From NCBI GenBank assembly GCA_030429565.1, contig JAUIFE010000005.1:62001-126000 (forward strand): DNA of 64,000 bases. Direction: 5' to 3'. The position numbers and the translations under genes are program-made. The stretch's first letter is position 1; each line of letters begins with the position of its first letter. The notes beneath the pieces are model-generated. The model saw nothing but the letters and a program-made list of their open reading frames with translations. It was not told where the DNA came from and ran no database searches. The stretch is from Holophagae bacterium. GTDB taxonomy: Bacteria; Acidobacteriota; Holophagae; Acanthopleuribacterales; Acanthopleuribacteraceae. Below, piece after piece: positions 35,806 to 44,316 of this stretch.

Positions 35806-36734
35806 GCTTCCTCCCAGGGTTCCAACTCACCGCCGACACTGAGCTTGCGTGTGCCGGCTTGGGTGTGCCACCAATTGCCGTCCCAGTCGATACGGTCGTC
35901 GGGGTCGAGTGGCACACACACCGAGTGCGAGAATCGGCGCGCGAAAATGCTGACGCGCGTCGGGTTGTTGAGTTGCAGGCGTTTCGAGGCGTGGGGCAGG
36001 GGAATCAGGTTGCTGTACAGCCCTAGGCCGGCTTCAAACACCTCGGCAAAACCTTTGCCTTGAGGCGGGTTATCGTGAAATAAAACGATGCGTTTGGCCA
36101 AGACCATCGCCCCGGCCGACCACGCGATAATGGGTTTTTGTGCCAGCATCGGCTCGAGTTTGAACATGCGTAAGCGGTTGAGCAGGACCGCGACGTGACC
36201 GCCCGCGATCAGCACACCGGAACATTTTTCCACGACCTCGGAAAGCTCCATGCGGTGGCCGGCAATCGAAGGTCGGTCGTGCGGCGTCCATTCTTCTTCG
36301 AATTTGCGGTTGGTGGAACGAATGCGGCGCAAATGGTGTTCGTCGAGACTGCGCACCGACTGGATGCCGTCTTCGATTTCGGGTCCAATAATCTCATGAG
36401 GCATGTGGTTGCGCGCCATTAATAGCTGAACCGCGTCCTGGGCGTTGTTGAGGCGAATGCGGTACAACTCCTGGAGCCGGCGCAATGAGGCCTGGTGACG
36501 GCGGTGCGCTTCTTTGTAACCTGGATCTTGGCGAAACACTTCCTCGCCGCGTTGGTGCAGGTTTAGGTTAATGGTCTCTTGCCCTAGATGGGCGTCGAGT
36601 TCTTCGAGCTCGGCCTCGCGTTCCTGCCAACCGGCCGTAATCACCGCCAGCGGGCCTTCCAGGTTGAGGCCGGCACAGGCTTGGGCGATCGACGGTTGGT
36701 AACGTTGCGGGCCCAATAGAATCACTTTGGTCAT
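35802..36734 (-). CDS. S51-family (cyanophycinase/PepE-like) peptidase or amidotransferase-like protein
   Basis: 310 residues from the ATG at 36734, which has AGGGGTGG upstream; the longer frame to 36797 lacks a site. The fold is class I glutamine amidotransferase-like. SGVLIAGGHVAVLLNRL marks the first half of the active site, and IIAWSAGAMVLAKRIVLFHD carries the nucleophile Ser in W-S-A-G-A-M, as in PepE and CphB. Cyanophycinases cut beta-linked Arg from cyanophycin, and PepE cuts Asp-X dipeptides. A long helical insert (residues about 60-130, ELDAHLGQETINLNLHQRGE) is unlike CphB. It is first in the three-gene operon with the esterase and ATP-grasp gene. No cyanophycin synthetase is nearby, so the substrate is open. 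Confidence 0.8.
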   Translation of the reverse strand: MTKVILLGPQRYQPSIAQACAGLNLEGPLAVITAGWQEREAELEELDAHLGQETINLNLHQRGEEVFRQDPGYKEAHRRHQASLRRLQELYRIRLNNAQDAVQLLMARNHMPHEIIGPEIEDGIQSVRSLDEHHLRRIRSTNRKFEEEWTPHDRPSIAGHRMELSEVVEKCSGVLIAGGHVAVLLNRLRMFKLEPMLAQKPIIAWSAGAMVLAKRIVLFHDNPPQGKGFAEVFEAGLGLYSNLIPLPHASKRLQLNNPTRVSIFARRFSHSVCVPLDPDDRIDWDGNWWHTQAGTRKLSVGGELEPWEEA

Positions 36735-37413
36735 GAACCACCCCTGCAATGGTTTTGCCGGATGTGGCGAAGGGTTCGCCAACCGTAAAAAAGGCAATGC
36801 TTAAGCCGCTGAAAAAGAAAGGCGAGGTGTAGGCGGCTTCGGCATTTCTGAAAAACCCAAATCATACCAAATCCAGCTCAGAACCCAAGGACGATCTTCG
36901 TAAAAGGCACGCGCAAGTTGCTGGGCTCGGGTGGGAATCGTAAAAAGCGCTTTACGATTCGCCTCTTTTTTTGGGAAACGATGCTTTTTGGTTGAAAAAA
37001 GGCGGGGTTCATCCTTAATCTAGGAGTTGGGGCCGATCTCTCTAAGAGCGGCCACAGCATGGTTTTAACCCCGTCCACCTTTCGCCTTGCACTGTTTGTG
37101 TGGCGGCAACCATCCACCAAGTGCCCGTCTCCTCCGTGCCGCCCACGTGCGCCGCCGCGATGAGGTGTGGCCGATTCCTCTCTATCCATGGCTTGTCTTC
37201 TGTTTCCCGACGCCCACGGTACTCCTCCAGTCAAAATCGCTCGTGACCCCGGCCTTTGTGCCGCTGGGTTTCCACTATTAATCTTTGGCTTCACAAGCTG
37301 TTTTTGGAAGAACGCACGCGATGCCGCTTGTCGCTGCGCGTGTGCCTATTGATGGATGCCCGGTTGTCCGCGGCGACTGTTACCAATTTTTTCCCCTGGA
37401 GATCGACCATTTC
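36735..37413 (+). other. 679-base intergenic region with an orphan terminator
   Basis: Divergent starts (S51 operon leftwards, proline dehydrogenase rightwards). It contains a strong plus-strand terminator at 36935-36972 with no ORF upstream. A GGCCG/CGGCC hairpin lies near 37030-37055, and a long, C-rich, ORF-poor leader precedes the proline dehydrogenase start. No coding gene was supported. Confidence 0.5.
36935..36972 (+). terminator. orphan rho-independent terminator
   Basis: GAATCGTAAA (36935-36944) pairs perfectly with TTTACGATTC (36951-36960) around AAGCGC, then GCCTCTTTTTTT. No annotated plus-strand gene precedes it, so it may end a small RNA or an attenuated leader. Confidence 0.75.
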
Positions 37414-38322
37414 ATGAAAGTTCTCGACCAATTTATCGTGAAAACCCTTCCTTTTGTACCCAAGCCCGTCGTGGCTCGGTTGTCGCGCTCATACATTGCC
37501 GGCGACTCTTTGGAGAAGGCGATTAATTGCTGCAAGCAATTGAACCAAGAAGGGTTTCGGGTAACCATCGACATCCTCGGTGAATTCGTCACGCACTTCG
37601 ATCAAGCCGTTGAATCCTATGAAGGCTACCGCGAAGTCCTCGCCGCGATTGCCAAACACCAAATTAACGGCAATGTTTCTATTAAACCGACGTCTTTCGG
37701 TATGTTATTGGATAAAGACCGTTGTTTTGAACTCGTTGACAAACTCATGCAAGACGTTCAAAAACACGGTAATTTCATGCGGCTTGACATGGAAGATTCG
37801 CCCTGCACCGACATGACGATTGAGTTTTATGACGCTTATCGCAAAAAGTACGGTCCGCAACACGTGGGTATTGTTTTGCAGGCTTACTTGCGTCGTACTC
37901 TCGACGATATCGCCGCGATTACCGCCGCCGGCTCATCGCATTTTCGTCTTTGCAAAGGGATTTATGTGGAACCCGAGGCGATTGCCTACAAGGGTTACGA
38001 AGAAGTTCGTGCCAATTTTGTCGCCTCTTTGAACGCCATGTTCGACGCCGGCGCCTACGTCGGCATCGCCACCCACGACGACTACCTCTATGAGGAAGCC
38101 GCCAAAATTATCAAGGCACGCGGTTTGGGCCCCGAACACTACGAGTTCCAAATGTTGCTGGGTGTGCGCGAACGCCTGCGCGACCAAATCCGTGCCGACG
38201 GCCACGAAGTTCGCATTTACGTGCCCTTCGGCAAGGATTGGTACGGTTATTCAGTACGCCGCTTGAAGGAAAACCCGTCGTTGGCGGGCCAGTTCTTTAA
38301 AGCGATGTTCATTAAAGGTTAA
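37414..38322 (+). CDS. proline dehydrogenase (monofunctional, FAD-dependent)
   Basis: 302 residues from the ATG at 37414, the normal size for a single-domain enzyme; the frame is open 129 bases further upstream but that part does not look coding. It oxidises L-proline to delta-1-pyrroline-5-carboxylate and passes electrons to the quinone pool. Visible are GNVSIKPTSFGMLLD (beta-strand with the conserved Lys), MRLDMEDSPCTD, VGIVLQAYLRRTLDD, FRLCKGIYVEPE and the substrate-binding C-terminus VRIYVPFGKDWYGYSVRRLK, with paired arginines (Y-x-x-R-R-L). The P5C dehydrogenase partner is not adjacent. A GGAG lies 12 bases upstream of the start, and a terminator follows the stop, so it is a single-gene unit with a long leader. 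Confidence 0.93.
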   Translation: MKVLDQFIVKTLPFVPKPVVARLSRSYIAGDSLEKAINCCKQLNQEGFRVTIDILGEFVTHFDQAVESYEGYREVLAAIAKHQINGNVSIKPTSFGMLLDKDRCFELVDKLMQDVQKHGNFMRLDMEDSPCTDMTIEFYDAYRKKYGPQHVGIVLQAYLRRTLDDIAAITAAGSSHFRLCKGIYVEPEAIAYKGYEEVRANFVASLNAMFDAGAYVGIATHDDYLYEEAAKIIKARGLGPEHYEFQMLLGVRERLRDQIRADGHEVRIYVPFGKDWYGYSVRRLKENPSLAGQFFKAMFIKG

Positions 38323-38330
38323 ACCAAGAG

Positions 38331-38360
38331 GACGGTCGCCGCGGCGGCCGTCTTTGTTTT
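38331..38360 (+). terminator. rho-independent terminator after proline dehydrogenase
   Basis: GACGGTCGCC (38331-38340) and GGCGGCCGTC (38343-38352) form a 10-bp stem with one G-U pair and a tight loop, followed by TTTGTTTT. Confidence 0.8.
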
Positions 38361-38392
38361 CGGCCTGGTGGCCGCTTGACCCTGTCTTATCG

Positions 38393-39199
38393 ATGCGGCC
38401 GGGAGTGTACTTGTTGCGTTTTCTGTATCTGAGTTTGTTTCTGTCGCCGATGCTGCTAACCGCCGGTGACGATGTTCATCTTTACCTCAAAGGGCGTTGG
38501 CTCGTCGAAGGTATCGGCGCCAAGAACCGCCGTCACATCGTGCGTTTTGCCGCCACCAAAAACAGCCTGTCGGGAACTTACACCGACCATCGCGGCATTC
38601 AAAAACCGCTGCGCGCCCTGACTTTCGACGGTGAAACCCTGCGTTTTAACGTCGTTGGTTTTAACTACACCTTGGTGCTGAACCGCCAAGACGACCACTT
38701 TACCGGCGAACTATGGGATCGGCCCGCCGATGAACGCCATGCCGTCACCATGCGTACCAAGGAAACTCGGCGCGGGCGCTTGGTGCGACGCGACGCCGCC
38801 AAACCTGCCGAACCGCAAGCCGTGTCACCCGTGCCTGCCGAAGCGAAACCCACGGGCGCGCCGGGTAAACCAGCCGTGCCCGCCGCGCCGACCGAAACCC
38901 GTTACGTGGCCGACAAAGCGTTTGTGTTGAAAGGCGATTGGTTGATGGAAACCGCCGACGGCAAAAAACGCCGCTGGTACCTGACCTTTTCCGGCGGGAT
39001 CGGTGACCCGCGTGGTAGCTGGATCACCCCACAGGGTTTTGAGCGTCATCTTGCCGGCGTGCGCTACGACGGCGAACAGTTGCAATTCACCATTCGCGAA
39101 AGCGGCCTTACCGCCCTGCTGACCCGTGATGGTGAGACCTTCGCCGGTGTTGTTGAAATGGACGGACAACGGCAAACGGTTTCCGCCAGACAACGCTAA
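38393..39199 (+). CDS. exported protein with two copies of one domain, unknown function
   Basis: About 268 residues if the ATG at 38393 is used. A TTG at 38411 with GGGAG upstream would give a cleaner signal peptide (LRFLYLSLFLSPMLLTAG), so the exact start is unsure. After the signal sequence come two copies of a domain of about 85 residues, joined by a Pro/Ala linker (residues about 135-170). Each runs LKG(R/D)WL(V/M)E...K(N/K)RR..(I/Y)(V/L)(R/T)F, then a GTYTDHRG or GSWITPQG turn, then a (T/V)(F/R)(D/Y)(D/G)GE.L(R/Q)F strand. The pattern resembles a small lipocalin-like beta-barrel seen in periplasmic proteins. It follows the proline dehydrogenase terminator, and a decayed repeat copy begins just after its stop. 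Confidence 0.65.
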   Translation: MRPGVYLLRFLYLSLFLSPMLLTAGDDVHLYLKGRWLVEGIGAKNRRHIVRFAATKNSLSGTYTDHRGIQKPLRALTFDGETLRFNVVGFNYTLVLNRQDDHFTGELWDRPADERHAVTMRTKETRRGRLVRRDAAKPAEPQAVSPVPAEAKPTGAPGKPAVPAAPTETRYVADKAFVLKGDWLMETADGKKRRWYLTFSGGIGDPRGSWITPQGFERHLAGVRYDGEQLQFTIRESGLTALLTRDGETFAGVVEMDGQRQTVSARQR

Positions 39200-39200
39200 A

Positions 39201-39357
39201 CCTTGGCCGGTGCCGTTCATAGCGGCCCGCCCAATCTCTAGCGCCGCCAAGCGCCGAAACCAAAGAGAACGACCTGCCAGGCCGCGCCGGCGCTCGTGTC
39301 TACCAATCCAGGTCGCACCAAACTCTTGCGTGACGGCATCGACCCCCATCGCCCAGG
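39201..39357 (-). repeat. strongly decayed MITE-like element, copy E
   Basis: 157 bases, starting CCTTGG directly after a TAA stop and ending CATCGCCCAGG. The inner part CCAATCCAGGTCGCACCAAA followed by CTCTTGCGTGACGGCATCGA aligns with the conserved CCAACA..TTCGC.CCAACATCTTGCGCGATTTCATC of other copies. The flanks no longer match each other. Confidence 0.45.
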
Positions 39358-39678
39358 TTCACTAAAACCGTTTGGGCGGTGGTCAGCCGTGTGCCGGGTA
39401 CCGGTTCAAAGTTCAATAGCCAAAATCGGCGTGGTTGAAGCGGGCGAATGCGCGCTTATTTGGCATTGTTCTCGCCCAAAAGCCGTTCACCTCAAACAGG
39501 CTTTTAGGCGGGAAAAGAATCTTCGCTCCTGGCCGGCCGACCACGCAGGCGTGAAGTTAGGCAACCGCACGACCTTGCACAGGTCATCCGTGAAGGTACG
39601 CCATCATCCGCGATCTTTCTTCACAATTTTCAGTTAGCATGGGGTAAATGCTTAGAATAATTGCATAAAGGAACCGCC
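39358..39678 (+). promoter_or_regulatory. leader of the SET-domain gene
   Basis: 321 bases without a supported ORF. A TAGAAT at 39653-39658 is a likely -10 box and AAAGGA at 39668-39673 is the ribosome-binding site. No convincing -35 was seen. Confidence 0.4.
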
Positions 39679-40917
39679 ATGAGCCATGCCACCCGTCGAG
39701 ACACACTTAACGCGCTTTTGCTTTGGTGTCGCCAACACGGCGCCGAGATGCCCGACCAGTTTTGTTCACTCGATGCGCGCGACCAGTGTGGCGTCTTGAC
39801 CGAGCAGGCCTTGGCGGCGGAAACCACGGTTTTGGTTGTGCCACGCCGCTGTTGGTATACGCGCCGTGACGCCGAGCAATCGCCGTTGGTACAGCGTTTC
39901 CTTGCTGCCGGCGGCGCGTTTCAAACCCTGCACGGCGCCCTGGCGCTGGGCCTGCTGCAGGAACAGGCCAAACCCGACTCTTTTTGGTCGCCCTACTGGG
40001 CCGCCCTCCCGCCGGCGGCGGCTGTTTCGCCCTTGCCCGCCAATGCCGCGCTCGATTTACGGTTGGCCGGTTCGCTTTGCGGCCAGGCCTTGGCCGGTCG
40101 GCGCGCCGAGGTTGCCGCCGACTATGGTGCCTTGCAGGCCGTGCTCGGCGCTGATTTGCCTTTCGACCTCGCTGCTTTTACCGAGGCCTACGCGACCTGC
40201 GCCGCTCGGGCTTTTGCCGTTGATGAGCTTGACGGTGAGGCCGTGCCCGCGCTCGTGCCCTTGCTCGATTTGTACAACCACCGCCGGCAACCCAACCTCG
40301 GCAGCTTTTCCCGTGCGGGCGCGGCCATTGTTCTGAAAACCGCGCACGCTGTCGACACGGCCACCGAGTTGTGCGTTAGTTACGGCGCCGGATCTGATTT
40401 ACATTGCTACATTAACTACGGTTTTGTTGATGAAAATGACTTTGCCGGTCAAGCCCGTTTGGCGCTGAGTTTGCCACGCGACCAAACTCACTTCGCCCAC
40501 AAAGAGACGTTAATGCAGGGCACCGTCGATTGGGAAATGATGGTCTCCAGCCATGACTTCGAAGCCGTGGCCGCTAATTTAGCCATTGCCCGTTGGATTG
40601 TTTTTGCCGAACCGCGTGGCAACCTGAAAAGTGTCGACGCCGACGAGGAACGTGCGGCACTGCGGTTGGTGCATAATGCGGCCGCGCAAAGTTTGGCGGC
40701 TATTGCAGGTGGTTGCGACGATGACGATGCGCTGATGACGCGGCGAATCCTGCTTTCCGAGCAGCGCACCCTGCAGCGGCTACAACAGTTTTGTGATGCC
40801 GCCGGAGCTTTACTTGAGGGGGCGCCGGCGGCGGTCGGCGGTAACGCGGATGGGTCGGTTGTGCACCACTGGCTTGGGCTGTGGCGCGCTGATCTGACCT
40901 TTGATTTGATACCGTAA
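39679..40917 (+). CDS. SET-domain protein of the eukaryotic SETD3/Rubisco LSMT type
   Basis: 412 residues; ATG at 39679 is chosen for the AAAGGA site five bases upstream. The class-specific signatures of the SETD3/LSMT-like SET family are in order: N-terminal SET part to about residue 55 (AAETTVLVVPRRCWYT), PYWAALP at 105-111, the iSET region with TCAARAFAVDE at 173-183, VPLLDLYNH at 193-201 (usual VPLLDMxNH), VSYGAGSD at 233-240 and INYGFV at 245-250. The rest is a helical Rubisco-substrate-binding-like domain (YGFVDENDF.., LMQGTVDWEMMVSS). These enzymes use S-adenosylmethionine to methylate lysine or histidine of a protein. They are widespread in eukaryotes and rare in bacteria. The bacterial substrate is unknown. 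Confidence 0.85.
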   Translation: MSHATRRDTLNALLLWCRQHGAEMPDQFCSLDARDQCGVLTEQALAAETTVLVVPRRCWYTRRDAEQSPLVQRFLAAGGAFQTLHGALALGLLQEQAKPDSFWSPYWAALPPAAAVSPLPANAALDLRLAGSLCGQALAGRRAEVAADYGALQAVLGADLPFDLAAFTEAYATCAARAFAVDELDGEAVPALVPLLDLYNHRRQPNLGSFSRAGAAIVLKTAHAVDTATELCVSYGAGSDLHCYINYGFVDENDFAGQARLALSLPRDQTHFAHKETLMQGTVDWEMMVSSHDFEAVAANLAIARWIVFAEPRGNLKSVDADEERAALRLVHNAAAQSLAAIAGGCDDDDALMTRRILLSEQRTLQRLQQFCDAAGALLEGAPAAVGGNADGSVVHHWLGLWRADLTFDLIP

Positions 40918-41420
40918 ATCTCGTCCTTGGTGCGGATGTCGCCGGTGGGCCGTAGCGACGCTCTCCAAAAGCCAATGGATCGGTGTCAGGCTTGAGCAAG
41001 AGTTGATGCTGACAGGGTTGTGTTGTTCGCACCTGATACCTTAGCCCGGTCTGTAGCTCGCGATGCCGTCCGCCCCCGCGACGCTGTCACAGGTGACCGA
41101 TCCGGCCGACTCTGTTTCAGTTTGCGGTGACAGCCAATCGGGCTGTATTTGTCGCTTTATTTGCAAGGTGACGATAGGTTAAGTTATTTAAATTGAGGGC
41201 TTTAGTGTGGCTGTCGGCAAGTTGGTCGCGGATTTGCAATGGTGGCTAACGTCGTCTTCGGCGTTTCCAACGAGCCGGCTGTTCCTCTGGAACTGAACAA
41301 TACCTGGGCATCTTGTGAAAATCGGCTCGGACCGAGGAAACGTCGAGGACGGCATCCTTCGTCTCTCTTGCGCGTGCGTCCCTACCAGGGCCGCCGTTTC
41401 TCTGTTAGGAGCTTGTTTTC
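40918..41420 (+). other. 503-base intergenic region, nothing firm
   Basis: A GCTGTCAC/GTGACAGC inverted repeat spans about 41083-41134. An AT-rich segment TTAAGTTATTTAAATTGAGG near 41179-41198 could hold a promoter for the glycosyltransferase gene. No ORF is supported. Confidence 0.4.
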
Positions 41421-43652
41421 ATGACCTCTCAGCCAACGCCAACCCGTCACTTTGGTGGACGAACCGCGAACTTGCGCGATTTGTGGCGGTATCCCGCCGT
41501 CGTTGGAACCGAGGGCCCGGACTTTCCCTGGAAACCGGTCTTATGGATGACGGCGATTGGATTTTTGTTGCGTCTGTCGTTTCATGTCAATTTCGGGGTT
41601 TTGCTGTTTCCCGACGCTGTCTATCGTTATTTGCCCGTCGGCGCCGCCATTCCTGATGTGTGGCTCGGTTCGCTTTACGACACGCCGGGATACCCGTTGC
41701 TGGTTGCCGCTGTGCACCACAGTATCGGTTTGGTGCCAGGGTTGTTGCTGGTGCAAAACCTGCTGAGTTGCCTGTGCATTGGCCTGACCTTTGACTTGGG
41801 GCTGCGGCTCGGTCTGGGCCGTTGCGCGTATGTGGCGCCGTTACTTTTAATGGTGAGCCCAACCCAGGTGGTGTTTGCCGACATTCCCTTATCCGAAGTT
41901 TTGTTTTTGACCCTAACCACTGCTTGGGCCGCTCTGCTCGTACGCTGGCGCGCCGATCGGGGCTTTGCTTACTTTGCCGCATTCGCCGCTGTGACTGCCG
42001 CGTTGGTTTTAACCCGCGCCAACGGCGTGCTATTTTTAGCGATCCTTGCCGGCTTGTCCTTTTGGTCGGCGTTGGTCTGGCGGCGCACTTTGGTGTTTGC
42101 CCTCGTTGCCGCCGTTGCGTTGACGCCCATCGGCGGCTGGGTGCTTTTCAACGGACGAACCCATGGCTTTTACGGCATCGCCCAGGGTTCCGGCTGGCAG
42201 TTTTTACAGGCCGTGGCCCACCACCAACTGCTTGACCCCGCTACCTTGCCGGCGCCTTTCGACGAGCAGTACGAAGGTCAAGCAACCCTGTACCAAATGC
42301 GTGCACGGCATTTCGACCCCATGGTTGACCGCGCGCAGTTGGTCCACTACGACGGGTTTTATCAGAAGTTGGCGTGGCGCAACGTGGCCGCCAAGCCGTG
42401 GGATTATGTGCGTGCCGTCGCGGTCAGTATGCAGCTTCCGTCACGCGAAACACGCGACATGGTCCGTGCGCCTTACAACCAAGGTTATTGGGAGCATCAG
42501 CGCAAGGTGACCGATCAATCGCAATGGAACGCCGCCATGAAACCCTTTGCCGCGTTGCCCGCCTTGGCGCCCTATCATTTGCTGCAACCCTTCTCCATTT
42601 CTTGGGCTTACCCGCTGTTAATTCTGGCCGCCGCCGTGGCCGCCGCCTTTTGCGTGGCGCGACGCCGCCTGTGGTTCGCCTGCCTTTTTGCCGTACCCGT
42701 GGTGCAGCACCTGCTGCTGTCACTGCTCTTAAACCCGATTGATCGTTACTTTTTTCCGCTTGAACCCTTACTGCTGCTCGCCGCCGTTTTGCTCGCACGT
42801 GAGGCCGCTTTGCGATTTCAGACCCTGTCGGCACGTTCAGCGGTGACGTCGGCGACCGATCCCGAATCCCACCAAAACCTGCGCTCACCCGGCCAAACTT
42901 GGTTCGCCGTGCCGACGCGAACGTCACCCACACCGGTGGCCGCTCCCGGTGCCGTATCCGCTTTGCGTCGTTTGGTGATCGTGCCTGCCTATAACGAGGC
43001 CGCCAACCTTGTCACCTTGGTGTCGCGCCTTCAATCATTGGCCGGTTGGGATTACATCATTATTAATGACGGCTCCAGCGATGATTCCGCTTATGTGCTT
43101 GAGCAACTGCAGGTACCCCATCTCAATTTACCCGTGAACCTCGGCATCGGTGGCGCCATGCAAACCGGCTATCGTTACGCCTTGGCCCACGGCTACGATT
43201 TCGCAATTCAAATTGACGGCGACGGCCAACACGATCCGCAACAAATCGAAGCTTTGTTTGCCGAGCATCAGCGCGGCGACTGCATCATCGGCAGCCGCTT
43301 CCTGCTGCGACGCGGTTACCAGAGTTCTTGGGCGCGGTTGATCGGCATTCGCCTGATTTCTCAGGTGTTGCTGTGGGCCGGCGGCAGCCGCATCCACGAC
43401 CCCACCTCCGGCATGCGTTTGGTCAATCGCCGCGTCATCCGTTTGTTTGCCGAATACTATCCTCACGATTTTCCCGAGCCTGAATCGACCGCCATGTTGT
43501 TGCGTGCCGGTTTACGCGTCGCCGAGGTGCCTGTTTGCATGGCGGCTCGTTGCGAAGGGGAGAGCTCAATCCGCGGCCTCAAAACCCTGGCCTACATGGT
43601 TCAGGTCCTACCCAAAATTGTTTTGTCTAGCTGGTTTCGGAGGTATGTCTGA
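41421..43652 (+). CDS. fusion of a GT-C membrane glycosyltransferase with a GT2 polyprenyl-phosphate glycosyltransferase
   Basis: 743 residues. Residues about 40-470 contain around ten membrane helices of the ArnT/PMT-like (GT39/GT83) type, with an acidic residue in the first periplasmic loop (LLFPDAVYRYLPVGAA) and VVFADIPLSEVLFLTLT. A polar linker (470-510) leads to a GT2 domain: RLVIVPAYNEAANLVTLV, IIINDGSSDDS, NLGIGGAMQTGY, the metal site IDGDGQHDP near residue 598, GSRFLLRRGY and DPTSGMRLVNR. The GT2 part would load a sugar on undecaprenyl phosphate, and the GT-C part would transfer it outside. Having both on one chain is unusual. It overlaps the DUF2304 gene by one base (TGATG), and AGGAGC lies nine bases before the ATG. 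Confidence 0.85.
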   Translation: MTSQPTPTRHFGGRTANLRDLWRYPAVVGTEGPDFPWKPVLWMTAIGFLLRLSFHVNFGVLLFPDAVYRYLPVGAAIPDVWLGSLYDTPGYPLLVAAVHHSIGLVPGLLLVQNLLSCLCIGLTFDLGLRLGLGRCAYVAPLLLMVSPTQVVFADIPLSEVLFLTLTTAWAALLVRWRADRGFAYFAAFAAVTAALVLTRANGVLFLAILAGLSFWSALVWRRTLVFALVAAVALTPIGGWVLFNGRTHGFYGIAQGSGWQFLQAVAHHQLLDPATLPAPFDEQYEGQATLYQMRARHFDPMVDRAQLVHYDGFYQKLAWRNVAAKPWDYVRAVAVSMQLPSRETRDMVRAPYNQGYWEHQRKVTDQSQWNAAMKPFAALPALAPYHLLQPFSISWAYPLLILAAAVAAAFCVARRRLWFACLFAVPVVQHLLLSLLLNPIDRYFFPLEPLLLLAAVLLAREAALRFQTLSARSAVTSATDPESHQNLRSPGQTWFAVPTRTSPTPVAAPGAVSALRRLVIVPAYNEAANLVTLVSRLQSLAGWDYIIINDGSSDDSAYVLEQLQVPHLNLPVNLGIGGAMQTGYRYALAHGYDFAIQIDGDGQHDPQQIEALFAEHQRGDCIIGSRFLLRRGYQSSWARLIGIRLISQVLLWAGGSRIHDPTSGMRLVNRRVIRLFAEYYPHDFPEPESTAMLLRAGLRVAEVPVCMAARCEGESSIRGLKTLAYMVQVLPKIVLSSWFRRYV

Positions 43653-43996
43653 TGGCTGTTCCCTTTGTTGTTCCCATGTTGACCCTCGTGTTTTTGGTCG
43701 CCTTTCTGTGGTTGCTTCGTCGCACCGTGAAGCGCAACCTCCTCAACCAAAATTCGTTGCTGATGTGGTTCGCCGTTTGTTTATTTTTGGTCAGCATGGT
43801 TTTTTCGCCCGATGTCGTGATCACTTTTTCGCAACGCCTCGGCTTTGAAACCACTGCCAACGCACTCTTTTTCTTGGCGATTGGCTTCTTGATGTTTTTG
43901 AATCTTTTGCAATCGTTGGAAATTAGCCGGCTCAACGGCATGCTGGTGCGCCTCGTACAGCATGTTGCCATGGCGGAACGCAACCAAACGCGTTAG
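43652..43996 (+). CDS. DUF2304 membrane protein
   Basis: 114 residues with three hydrophobic segments (FVVPMLTLVFLVAFLWLL, SLLMWFAVCLFLVSMVF, TTANALFFLAIGFLMFLNLL), then an amphipathic basic helix (LEISRLNGMLVRLVQHVAMA). This matches DUF2304, small inner-membrane proteins almost always found next to GT2 glycosyltransferases in lipid-linked sugar or glycan synthesis. Here its ATG shares an A with the TGA stop of the glycosyltransferase fusion, so the two are translated together. It is probably a partner or flippase-like helper of the GT, which is a common inference without proof. A terminator follows. Confidence 0.85.
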   Translation: MAVPFVVPMLTLVFLVAFLWLLRRTVKRNLLNQNSLLMWFAVCLFLVSMVFSPDVVITFSQRLGFETTANALFFLAIGFLMFLNLLQSLEISRLNGMLVRLVQHVAMAERNQTR

Positions 43997-44003
43997 TCCG
44001 TGC

Positions 44004-44036
44004 AAGCGCGCCCTTCAGTGGTCGCGCGCTTTTTGT
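44004..44036 (+). terminator. rho-independent terminator after DUF2304
   Basis: AAGCGCGC (44004-44011) and GCGCGCTT (44024-44031) pair perfectly, followed by TTTG. Confidence 0.7.
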
Positions 44037-44144
44037 TCAGTCCTGCTGTTGTTCTCCATAACTTTGACCAAACCAAAGCTTTAGTTGATAAGCGCTCTTT
44101 TTGGACGGCAAGCGCCAAGACCTGTCTCTCGCTGTCATTTGAGG

Positions 44145-44173
44145 TTGGTCTCGCCGGCGCGAGCGTCTAGAAT
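44145..44173 (+). promoter_or_regulatory. putative promoter of the RND efflux operon
   Basis: TTGGTC (44145-44150) and TAGAAT (44168-44173) with a 17-base spacer, 143 bases before the adaptor ATG. The long leader could carry control. No regulator gene is adjacent. Confidence 0.45.
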
Positions 44174-44316
44174 AGGCAGCTCAGGGCGACGCAGTTTTTT
44201 TGTCGATGATGTTTTCGAATGATACCCATCGCGGCGTCCAGGTTCCAGGTTCAGCCCCGAGGGCGGCCTTTTCGATTGTTCCGCCGTCCCTCCGCGCTTT
44301 GGTTTTGAGGTCATCT

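Noticed and set aside
33325..36734. Cyanophycin or siderophore locus
   Set aside because: S51 and Fes-like genes are present, but no CphA or NRPS genes, and the ATP-grasp enzyme is not CphA.
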